Shown piece by piece: positions 28,010-35,326 of a stretch of 64,000 nt of DNA. Source of the stretch: Bacteroidota bacterium (GTDB taxonomy: Bacteria; Bacteroidota; Bacteroidia; Chitinophagales; Chitinophagaceae); contig VGGR01000005.1 in the NCBI GenBank assembly GCA_016868585.1, positions 38,054 to 102,053 of the forward strand, read 5' to 3'. Below the pieces are notes generated by a model. The model had not been told where the DNA came from. It made no database searches and saw nothing but the letters and a program-made list of their open reading frames with translations. Position 1 is the stretch's first letter; each line of letters begins with the position of its first letter. The translations under genes and the position numbers were made by a program.

Positions 28010-29398
28010 TTAGGATTCAGAATGAGAATTTTCTCGAATATCTCGCAGGAGTTGCTGTGCGATATTATTAGCCTTTGCCTCCAAATCGCTTTCTGCGTAA
28101 ATACGCACTATGGGTTCGGTATGGGAAGCCCTTAAATGCACCCAATCCTGATCAAACTCTATCCGAAGTCCATCCTCTCTGTTGATGGGCTGCTTACCAT
28201 ACTTCAAAGCAAGCTTGTCCAACAGTTCGGTCAGGTTTACATCAGCCGGCAATTTTATTTTGTTTTTTGAAATAAAATAGTTGGGGAAATTTTTTCTAAA
28301 TACACTCATGGCCTTATCCTGATTTGCAAAATGGGTTAGAAAAAGCCCTATGCCAATTAAGGCATCTCGGCCATAATGAAAATCAGGAACAATAATACCT
28401 CCGTTTCCTTCCCCGCCGATCACAGCGTTTGTCTCTTTCATTTTTGAGATCACATTAACCTCTCCCACTGCAGCAGGTGTGTAGAGCCCCCCTCTTATGG
28501 CAGTCACTTCCCGTAGCGATCTGGTACTGCTCATATTGCTCACGGTATTCCCTTTTCTTTTAGAAAGTATATAATCAGCAACAGCCACCAAAGTATACTC
28601 CTCGCCAAACAGTGTGCCATCTTCATTGACAAAGCACAAGCGATCCACATCCGGATCAACAGCAATTCCAAGATCCGCCCGTTGACGCACCACTTCATCA
28701 CAAAGATCACTTAAGTGTTCAGGTAAGGGCTCGGGATTATGCGCAAACTGTCCATTGATCTTTTCGTTGATAACAACTACATCCTGAACACCCAGTTTAT
28801 TAAGTAAGGCAGAAACATATATAGCACCCGTTGAATTAATGGCATCTACCACAATTTTTAATTGACGGGTAGCTATAACAGAACTGTCAACTAATGGATA
28901 ATTGATAACGGCATCAAGATGAAACGCTAAGTAATCCTTAGCTACGATGGAACCCAACTTATCTACAGGAGCAAATTGAAAATGCTGTTCTGCTGCTAGC
29001 TGAAGCACCCTTTTTCCCGTTTCTGCATCGATAAATTCACCAGCGGAATTCAATAATTTCAATGCATTCCATTCCTTAGTGTTATGACTAGCCGTTATGA
29101 TAATTCCTCCGTCTGCCTTTTCGGTCGGCACTGCTATTTCCACAGTCGGAGTTGTGCTAAGTCCTAAATCAATAACGTCCACCCCTAACCCAATTAAGGT
29201 TTGCAACACCAACTGCTGAACCATGGGTCCGCTGATTCTGCCATCACGTCCTACCACAATACGTGGGGCCTTTTCCCCTTCAGTTATGATGGTAGCAAAT
29301 GCTGCAGTGAATTTTACAATATCAAGCGGGGTAAGATTCTCCCCAGTCGTGCCTCCAATGGTACCTCTTATACCAGCAATACTTTTTAGTAAAGACAT
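28010..29398 (-). CDS. glmM: phosphoglucosamine mutase / phosphomannomutase family
   Basis: A 462-residue alpha-D-phosphohexomutase. The phosphoserine loop is TASHNTKEWNALK near residue 100, the Mg-binding loop is DPDVDRL near 247, the sugar-specificity loop is GEGNGGI near 326 and the phosphate-contact region is RASHTEPIVRIYAE near 430. The Bacteroidota GlmM lineage makes glucosamine-1-phosphate for peptidoglycan and lipopolysaccharide. The related phosphomannomutase activity cannot be excluded by sequence, so the symbol is provisional. It is divergent from the methyltransferase gene. Confidence 0.82.
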   Translation of the reverse strand: MSLLKSIAGIRGTIGGTTGENLTPLDIVKFTAAFATIITEGEKAPRIVVGRDGRISGPMVQQLVLQTLIGLGVDVIDLGLSTTPTVEIAVPTEKADGGIIITASHNTKEWNALKLLNSAGEFIDAETGKRVLQLAAEQHFQFAPVDKLGSIVAKDYLAFHLDAVINYPLVDSSVIATRQLKIVVDAINSTGAIYVSALLNKLGVQDVVVINEKINGQFAHNPEPLPEHLSDLCDEVVRQRADLGIAVDPDVDRLCFVNEDGTLFGEEYTLVAVADYILSKRKGNTVSNMSSTRSLREVTAIRGGLYTPAAVGEVNVISKMKETNAVIGGEGNGGIIVPDFHYGRDALIGIGLFLTHFANQDKAMSVFRKNFPNYFISKNKIKLPADVNLTELLDKLALKYGKQPINREDGLRIEFDQDWVHLRASHTEPIVRIYAESDLEAKANNIAQQLLRDIRENSHSES

Positions 29399-29454
29399 AG
29401 GCAGGTTTTGCGTTGCAAAAATACAGTTTGGGAAGCAAATGGAATGCTACGCTT

Positions 29455-29462
29455 TACCTTTG
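29455..29462 (+). promoter_or_regulatory. -7 promoter element directly before the methyltransferase start
   Basis: TACCTTTG matches TAnnTTTG and is separated from the ATG at 29467 by 4 nt, as for the glycosyltransferase at 8120. This supports the chosen start and a leaderless mRNA. A TTTG lies 24 nt upstream, a little beyond the usual -33 spacing. Confidence 0.5.
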
Positions 29463-29466
29463 CGCC

Positions 29467-30210
29467 ATGGAAGAAAAAACTTGGTTCAAGGATTGGTTCA
29501 ACTCGCCTTATTATCATTCTTTGTACGCCAACCGAGACGATTCGGAAGCAGCTGCTTTTATTACCGCTTTACTGCAATTATTACCCCCCCCTCCAGGCGC
29601 AAAAATACTCGATGTGGGTTGTGGCAGGGGTAGACATAGTCGCCAATTAGCTGCACATGGTTATGAAGTAACTGGAATAGATGTTGCTCCTGAAAACATT
29701 CGATTTGCCAACCAATTTGCCAACCGGCAACTTCACTTTGAAATTCATGACATGCGGCAGCTTTACGCAGCAAGGAACATGGACTTTGTATTTAATTTTT
29801 TTACCAGCTTTGGTTATTTCAACACTATGCAAGAGCATAAAAATGTATTGCGAATGATGGCCACAACACTTCGAAAAAACGGAATACTGATTTTAGATTA
29901 TGTGAATGACGAAGCAGCCATTCAACAACTGGTAAAAGCGGAAATAAAAACTATACAACAGGTGCAGTTTACCATTAAACGCTGGTTCGACGAAACACAC
30001 CTTTATAAAGAGATTGCCGTGTACGACACAAAAAAGGAGATAAGGTTTTCCCATACTGAAAAAGTGACCCGTTTTTCAAAAGAGAAGTTGTCTGCCTTGC
30101 TCATTCAACAGCAACTTACCATAAGGAATATTTGGGGAGACTATCAACTGAACCCCTTTGTAAAGGAGCATTCACCACGGTTGATCTTTCATGCCCAGCG
30201 TGAAAACTAA
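29467..30210 (+). CDS. SAM-dependent methyltransferase (class I)
   Basis: A 247-residue class I methyltransferase. I chose the ATG at 29467 over an upstream in-frame one at 29413 because the -7 promoter element lies between them and homologous proteins begin near this EEKTWFKDWF segment. Motif I is ILDVGCGRGRHSRQLA near residue 43, followed by VTGIDVAPENI for adenine ribose binding. The substrate is unknown. Its TAA stop overlaps the TAG stop of the convergent sulfatase gene by 4 nt. Confidence 0.85.
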   Translation: MEEKTWFKDWFNSPYYHSLYANRDDSEAAAFITALLQLLPPPPGAKILDVGCGRGRHSRQLAAHGYEVTGIDVAPENIRFANQFANRQLHFEIHDMRQLYAARNMDFVFNFFTSFGYFNTMQEHKNVLRMMATTLRKNGILILDYVNDEAAIQQLVKAEIKTIQQVQFTIKRWFDETHLYKEIAVYDTKKEIRFSHTEKVTRFSKEKLSALLIQQQLTIRNIWGDYQLNPFVKEHSPRLIFHAQREN

Positions 30211-32189
30211 TTCTTGCGATTGTTCATTATCAAATACCGGGAAGATTCAAAAAAAGCATCCGCTAATTCGGATAACGACCGCTGCGTTTTTTTCAACTCA
30301 CGGCTTGATACCGCTGAACTATTGTCTTCCAAAGGCACCAATAACTCCTCCCCAGTATTTAAATGTCTGGAAAAATAAAAAGCATTAGTAATTATCCCGA
30401 TTCGATCAGAGGCATTTGTAATAAAAGCAAAATGATTTGTTTTAGAAGGGTCCAGCAAATCACGGCCAAGGGTTCGGTTCTCATAAGGCCGGTGTAATAA
30501 TCCCGCAATGGTGGGTAGTACATCAATTTGCGAAACCACCTCCCCTCTTTGCTGTGGTGCCAGTAAACCAGGCGCATAAAATAAGAGTGGAACATGCTGA
30601 TCCGTCAGGCGTTGTGCGGTCCAACTGGTAGGATATACGGCACGTGCATTGCCCGCAACGCCATGATCTCCAATGAACACAAAAATGGTATTAGAAAAAT
30701 AATTAGCCAGTGCAGCTTTATTAAAAAAAGTACTAATACAATAATCCGTATATCGAAAGGCATTATACTCATCCACTGATTCAAATCCATATTGGTTCAA
30801 CGTTTCCTCAGGCAAGGTGTCACGAACAAAACCACTGTCCGCAAGAGGAATGGATCGTTGATAGGGACGATGATTCCCGGATGTTTGTATGTAGGCAAAA
30901 AAAGGAGCAGTGGTTTTTTCAAAAACTTGATGCGCCTCTATCAATAGCTCTTTATCACTGATGCCCCATACATTAATGGGCGGAATAGAAGGGCGTTGGC
31001 CTGTGTGCATGGTCAAGTCTTTTATATTTAGCAGTATGCCTTTAAAATTGTTAAACTCAGCGCTTCCCCCCAGGAAATAGTGCTTCTGATATTCTTCCAA
31101 ACCATTGATCAACGTAAATTGATCCAAGGCCTGCGGATTTTGACTGGAGAATTTATATAGTTGCACATCGGGGATACCGGTTAATATGGCAAACAACGCC
31201 CTTGCCGTGGAAAAGGTCGGGGCAAAACAACGATTAAAAAAAACTCCCCGCTTAGAAAGCGAATCAACAAATGGGGTGGTGTTCAAAGGGTTGCCACTTA
31301 AGCTGCTTTTATACATGCTAAAGGACTCACATTGAATCAGCACAATATTGGGCTTGCTTTCAGTGGCCGTACTTCTGGGACCAATTGACCTTCTATAGGC
31401 AGGTTGACCAGTTTGCTTCCAACCCAACCAGTTTGCCAAAACAGGATACAATGCCCTTGCACGATCCTCGTTGTAGCTGGGCTGTCGAAGGCTAAGCGTA
31501 CCAACAAAGTTTTGAAGCGGGTTTATTGATAAATAACTTAAAAAACTTTGTTGAAACCGAAAGCTGTCCTCTCTTTTTAAAGGTTGAATGCTGAGTGACC
31601 CATGTATCAACAGACAGAGGATGAACAACCCACCAATAAAAAACCTTTGTCGGTGTGGTATCCCCATACCATCTGTCTGACTGATCACCTGCCAATGGCT
31701 TTTTTGATACATCCATCTAAAACTCAGCACCGCTACCAACAACCCTCCTAACATCCAAAGTAGGGGATAAGTTTGCCAGATCATTTTGACTGAAATGGTA
31801 AAATCCTGGGCAAAATTCATGGCTCCTGCATCTAGCGGAGTTTGGTTATAGGAAAAACTTCCAAAGCCTGCTGCGAAAAAAAAGAAGATCACAAAAGTGA
31901 GAATAGCCAAGTACCAGGTCCAATATTTTTTATTGGTAACTGAATAAAAGGGAGACAGCCTGGGAAGGATACTGCAAATAACAATCGGGAACAAGGCAAT
32001 AGCGATCCATCGTAAGTCATAGCGTAGTCCCAGTGCAAAGGCGGAGGTGACCTGACCTCCCGAAAGATCTGCAGGTTTGAATGCAAAAAAAATAGATAAG
32101 CGGTAACAGGTGAATAGCACCAAGAGTAAAAAAAACAGATTTATTACCCATAACAAGGTCTTTGGCAATCGAATCAGTGACCTAAGCAT
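30207..32189 (-). CDS. LTA synthase-family membrane sulfatase/phosphotransferase
   Basis: A 660-residue inner-membrane protein with five N-terminal transmembrane segments (to about residue 195) and a periplasmic sulfatase-fold domain. The alkaline-phosphatase-like metal site begins at IVLIQCESFS near residue 285, with NPLNTTPFVDSL as the nucleophile region and FVFIGDHGVAG near 500 carrying the later metal ligands. The family transfers phosphoglycerol or phosphoethanolamine to surface glycans or lipids. In a Gram-negative the target may be periplasmic glucans or lipid A, but this is inference. I prefer the ATG at 32189, five codons inside the longest frame. A paralogue is at 55466-57406. Confidence 0.82.
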   Translation of the reverse strand: MLRSLIRLPKTLLWVINLFFLLLVLFTCYRLSIFFAFKPADLSGGQVTSAFALGLRYDLRWIAIALFPIVICSILPRLSPFYSVTNKKYWTWYLAILTFVIFFFFAAGFGSFSYNQTPLDAGAMNFAQDFTISVKMIWQTYPLLWMLGGLLVAVLSFRWMYQKSHWQVISQTDGMGIPHRQRFFIGGLFILCLLIHGSLSIQPLKREDSFRFQQSFLSYLSINPLQNFVGTLSLRQPSYNEDRARALYPVLANWLGWKQTGQPAYRRSIGPRSTATESKPNIVLIQCESFSMYKSSLSGNPLNTTPFVDSLSKRGVFFNRCFAPTFSTARALFAILTGIPDVQLYKFSSQNPQALDQFTLINGLEEYQKHYFLGGSAEFNNFKGILLNIKDLTMHTGQRPSIPPINVWGISDKELLIEAHQVFEKTTAPFFAYIQTSGNHRPYQRSIPLADSGFVRDTLPEETLNQYGFESVDEYNAFRYTDYCISTFFNKAALANYFSNTIFVFIGDHGVAGNARAVYPTSWTAQRLTDQHVPLLFYAPGLLAPQQRGEVVSQIDVLPTIAGLLHRPYENRTLGRDLLDPSKTNHFAFITNASDRIGIITNAFYFSRHLNTGEELLVPLEDNSSAVSSRELKKTQRSLSELADAFFESSRYLIMNNRKN

Positions 32190-32254
32190 AATGCAAAGAA
32201 ACAATATAACTGATACAGTGAGCCCCTTACTTTTGTTGAAGAAATTGCAACCAC

Positions 32255-32842
32255 TTGGAAAAATTAGAACAACTGGATCGCTGGTTATTCAAACAAATTA
32301 ATTCCACAGGTGAAAACGCCTTCTTTGATTGGCTACTTCCCTCCTGGCGAACCCCCACCTTTTGGATCCCTGCATACGTATTATTGCTGGTGGTACTAAT
32401 TTATAGATTTCGGCAAAAAGCAGGATGGTGGGTTCTTTTCCTGATCACCACGGTAGGGTTAGTGGATCTTATAGGCAATCAGCTGGTCAAACAAACCATA
32501 CAGCGGCTTCGGCCCTGTAATGACCCTTTGTTAGCAGGAGAAGTTCTATTACGTATACAAGCCTGTGGAACGGGATTTAGTTTTATATCCAACCATGCCG
32601 CTAACCACTTTGCAATAGCCACTTTTATGTTTTTAACCCTTGGCAAATGGCTCGGCAAAACAAGTTACTTCTTATTTCTTTGGGCATTTATGGTTGGATA
32701 CGCTCAGATCTATGTAGGAGTTCACTACCCCGGCGATGTGTTAGCCGGATCGCTTATGGGTGTTGCAATTGCTGCATTCATGGCTAACCAATACAACAAA
32801 CGGCCACAATTCGGTATCTTCGGTAGTGCAAACATGATTTAA
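32255..32842 (+). CDS. PAP2-family membrane phosphatase
   Basis: A 195-residue membrane protein with about five transmembrane segments. The PAP2 signature is present: KQTIQRLRP (motif 1, K-x6-RP), SNHAANHFA (motif 2) and GVHYPGDVLAG (motif 3 with the catalytic histidine and aspartate). Such enzymes dephosphorylate undecaprenyl pyrophosphate or phosphatidyl-lipids on the periplasmic face. The start is TTG at 32255; a stop codon lies 16 nt upstream in frame, so no ATG alternative exists there. The CNNM gene follows 5 nt later and is probably co-transcribed. Confidence 0.85.
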   Translation: MEKLEQLDRWLFKQINSTGENAFFDWLLPSWRTPTFWIPAYVLLLVVLIYRFRQKAGWWVLFLITTVGLVDLIGNQLVKQTIQRLRPCNDPLLAGEVLLRIQACGTGFSFISNHAANHFAIATFMFLTLGKWLGKTSYFLFLWAFMVGYAQIYVGVHYPGDVLAGSLMGVAIAAFMANQYNKRPQFGIFGSANMI

Positions 32843-32847
32843 TACAT

Positions 32848-34140
32848 ATGGATTTCTTTATCCTTGGTATTCTTATTTTTTTGAATGCCTTGTTTTCCAT
32901 GTCTGAGATCGCCCTGGTTTCCGCCAGAAAAGGAAGACTGAAACATTTAGCAGAAAAAGGAAATAAACGCGCACAACAGGCACTAACACTTTCAAATCAT
33001 CCTGAACTTTTCTTATCCGCTGTACAAATCGGGATCACCCTTGTTTCAATACTTACAGGAGTTTATTCAGGAGAAAAGTTTAGCGAGCAGCTTTTACCCC
33101 ACCTGACAAAGCAAGGGATCGAGCCTAAACTGGCAGACACGTTAGCTACCCTGATCATTGTGGTGGCGGTAACTTTTGTTTCCATCATTTTTGGCGAGCT
33201 TATACCCAAGCGAATCGGGCTGGTCCGATCAGAGAAATTAGCCATAGCCATAGCCGGCCCCATGCGTTTGTTTGCACAGATCACTTATCCACTGGTATGG
33301 TTGCTAAATAGCAGCAGTACATTGTTCTTTAAGATTTTCAAGATTCGAAAAAGCAGCAACGATGCCATTACCGAAAAAGAAATCAAGACACTTATCACAG
33401 AGGGAATGGAAGCCGGCAACATTGAAGAAGAAGAACAGGAGATCATTGAGAGAGTTTTTAATCTTAGTGATCGCAACATTACATCGCTGATGACACACCG
33501 AAGCGATATTATTTGGTTCAGTGAAAAAGATACAGAAGAGCAAATCAAAGAAAAGATTATGGAGAATCCCCACTCCGCTTATCCCATTTGCAAAGACAAT
33601 ATTGATACTATCAAAGGGGTTGTTTCTATTAAAGATCTTTATGTAAGCCCGGATCATCTGCAACTGGAACAAGTAATGCAACCAGCCCTGTTTCTCCCTG
33701 AAAATATTTCTGCATACCAGGTGCTGGAACGATTTAAATCATCAAAAGTGCATTCGGCATTTATTGTAGATGAATATGGAAGCCCCCAGGGCATGCTAAC
33801 CTTAAATGATATCCTGGAAGCCATTGTGGGGGAGATCCCACAGGAAGAAGGGCTCGATTATGAAATTCTGGAACGCGAGAATGGCAGCTTTCTGATTGAT
33901 GCGCAGATTCCCTTTTATAATTTCTTATCTCATTTTGAAAAAACAGAATGGATGAATGAAGGCGAGCAGGATTTTGATACCATGGCCGGTTTTATTTTAC
34001 ACCAGCTGGAGCGAATTCCAAAAACAGGTGAAAAATTTCAATGGAAAGGATTCTCCATTGAGATAGTGGACATGGACGGATACCGGATCGACAAGGTATT
34101 GGTGGAAATCAGCGATTCCATTCGAAACAATATGGAATAA
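32848..34140 (+). CDS. CNNM/CorC-type transporter (hemolysin family, DUF21-CBS-CorC_HlyC)
   Basis: A 430-residue membrane protein with the full domain order: DUF21 transmembrane domain (about residues 1-190, with ALFSMSEIALVSARKGRL near the start), two CBS domains (about 205-330, MTHRSDIIWF and VDEYGSPQGMLTLNDILE), and a CorC_HlyC C-terminal domain (about 345-425). Proteins of this family transport or regulate Mg2+ or Co2+; the old hemolysin name is misleading. The start lies 5 nt after the PAP2 gene. It converges with the DUF6702 gene, 3 nt apart. Confidence 0.9.
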   Translation: MDFFILGILIFLNALFSMSEIALVSARKGRLKHLAEKGNKRAQQALTLSNHPELFLSAVQIGITLVSILTGVYSGEKFSEQLLPHLTKQGIEPKLADTLATLIIVVAVTFVSIIFGELIPKRIGLVRSEKLAIAIAGPMRLFAQITYPLVWLLNSSSTLFFKIFKIRKSSNDAITEKEIKTLITEGMEAGNIEEEEQEIIERVFNLSDRNITSLMTHRSDIIWFSEKDTEEQIKEKIMENPHSAYPICKDNIDTIKGVVSIKDLYVSPDHLQLEQVMQPALFLPENISAYQVLERFKSSKVHSAFIVDEYGSPQGMLTLNDILEAIVGEIPQEEGLDYEILERENGSFLIDAQIPFYNFLSHFEKTEWMNEGEQDFDTMAGFILHQLERIPKTGEKFQWKGFSIEIVDMDGYRIDKVLVEISDSIRNNME

Positions 34141-34143
34141 CAG

Positions 34144-34656
34144 TTAGAACTCCATTTGAGCTACACTGGCCGGATAATCCAACTTGACACTTTTACGCGT
34201 ATTTCGAGATGAAAAATGTATCAGATTAACCTGATCGTCGTATAGATCGAACAGTAAATTGGTGGTAACTATTGCCCTTTCAATAAGAGAGGGGGCGTTT
34301 TCAATCTCTAAATAAACATAAACGGCCTCTCTTTCCTGTTCAAAACCCAGATAATTGATTGACATCAATTTTCCATTAACCTGCATACTTAAGTGTGCAT
34401 TAAGATACTGATTAACCAAAGTATCCATGGATGCATGCAGGGCAGGTGCAATCAGGTCCGCCTTCCGCTTGTAAACTTTTGACAATGCGTCCTCAAAATC
34501 ATCGGTAAAAAGTTTACACTGGATTTCCAGAGTGGCCTCCGTTATGTTATGGTTGACCTCTATTACCCCCACATGAAAGGGATGGACCGATTGGGAGTCA
34601 ACCAAAGGGAACAATCTCCATAAAAACCAACCAAACAGGGTAAGTGCCGTTTGCAT
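34144..34656 (-). CDS. DUF6702 family periplasmic protein
   Basis: A 170-residue exported protein. The ATG at 34656 is chosen because it gives a compact hydrophobic N-terminus (ALTLFGWFLWRLFPLVDS) before the conserved mature start HPFHVGVIEVNHN. CKLFTDDFEDAL near residue 50 is the family's best-conserved motif. Relatives are single-domain secreted proteins of unknown function, recurrently next to HupE/UreJ-like permeases and an M1 peptidase, as here. A role near metal uptake is inferred from context only. It is divergent from the HupE-like gene with a 75-nt shared intergenic region. Confidence 0.7.
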   Translation of the reverse strand: MQTALTLFGWFLWRLFPLVDSQSVHPFHVGVIEVNHNITEATLEIQCKLFTDDFEDALSKVYKRKADLIAPALHASMDTLVNQYLNAHLSMQVNGKLMSINYLGFEQEREAVYVYLEIENAPSLIERAIVTTNLLFDLYDDQVNLIHFSSRNTRKSVKLDYPASVAQMEF

Positions 34657-34731
34657 AAAATATTTTACAATCACAAAACTCTGAATTATTTTCATATCTT
34701 GTTCAAAACACTGGCAATTCTTAGTTTAAGC

Positions 34732-35316
34732 ATGGAGGCATTTCAATTTTATTTTCCTTTTGGTTGGGAGCATATTATAAGCTTAGACGCACTGGACCAT
34801 CAGTTGTTTTTATTGGCATTATTGGCTCGGTATGGTTGGAAGGATTGGAAAACCACACTACTATTGGTAACCGCCTTTACGGTGGGGCATTCACTGACGC
34901 TATTACTGAGTGTGAGAGACTGGGTTCGTGTTGATAGTAAATGGGTAGAGTTCTTTATACCACTGACCATAGTGCTTACAGCCGGAAAAAATTTATTTGA
35001 AAAAACAAAGACTTCACATCAATACTATCAAAGCTACGCCTTAGCACTATTTTTTGGATTGATCCATGGATTAGGCTTTGCAAACACTATCCGAATGATG
35101 CTGGCTACAGATCAACAACTGGGATGGGGTTTGTTGGGATTCAACTGCGGGCTTGAAGTAGGGCAACTGATCATTGTTTGTCTGTTGTTAGGACTTACTT
35201 TTTTGATCACAGAAATAATGAAGGCTTCTTTATCGATCTACTCCTTTTTAGTTTCCTCACTTACCTTAGGCGTTGCTGCCGGTATTTGCTATAACCGATT
35301 TCCTTCCTCATTTTAA
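34732..35316 (+). CDS. HupE/UreJ-like membrane permease
   Basis: A 194-residue integral membrane protein with about six transmembrane segments. I chose the ATG at 34732 because the family starts with this aromatic-rich segment (FQFYFPFGWEHI). Conserved histidines are present in WEHIISLDALDH (H-x7-DH type), TVGHSLTL and GLIHGLGFAN, the pattern HupE/UreJ proteins use to bind nickel or another divalent metal. The family is linked to Ni, Co or Cu uptake. There is no hydrogenase or urease in the window. The M1 peptidase gene starts 10 nt after its stop, so the two are probably one unit. Confidence 0.82.
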   Translation: MEAFQFYFPFGWEHIISLDALDHQLFLLALLARYGWKDWKTTLLLVTAFTVGHSLTLLLSVRDWVRVDSKWVEFFIPLTIVLTAGKNLFEKTKTSHQYYQSYALALFFGLIHGLGFANTIRMMLATDQQLGWGLLGFNCGLEVGQLIIVCLLLGLTFLITEIMKASLSIYSFLVSSLTLGVAAGICYNRFPSSF

Positions 35317-35326
35317 AATATCAATC

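Noticed and set aside
29413..29466. Longer N-terminus for the methyltransferase from an upstream ATG
   Set aside because: The extra 18 residues are not protein-like for this family, and the -7 promoter element lies inside them.
34651..34731. Longer N-terminus for the HupE-like permease
   Set aside because: The family start FQFYFPFGWEHI follows the ATG at 34732, and the extension would run into the divergent DUF6702 start.
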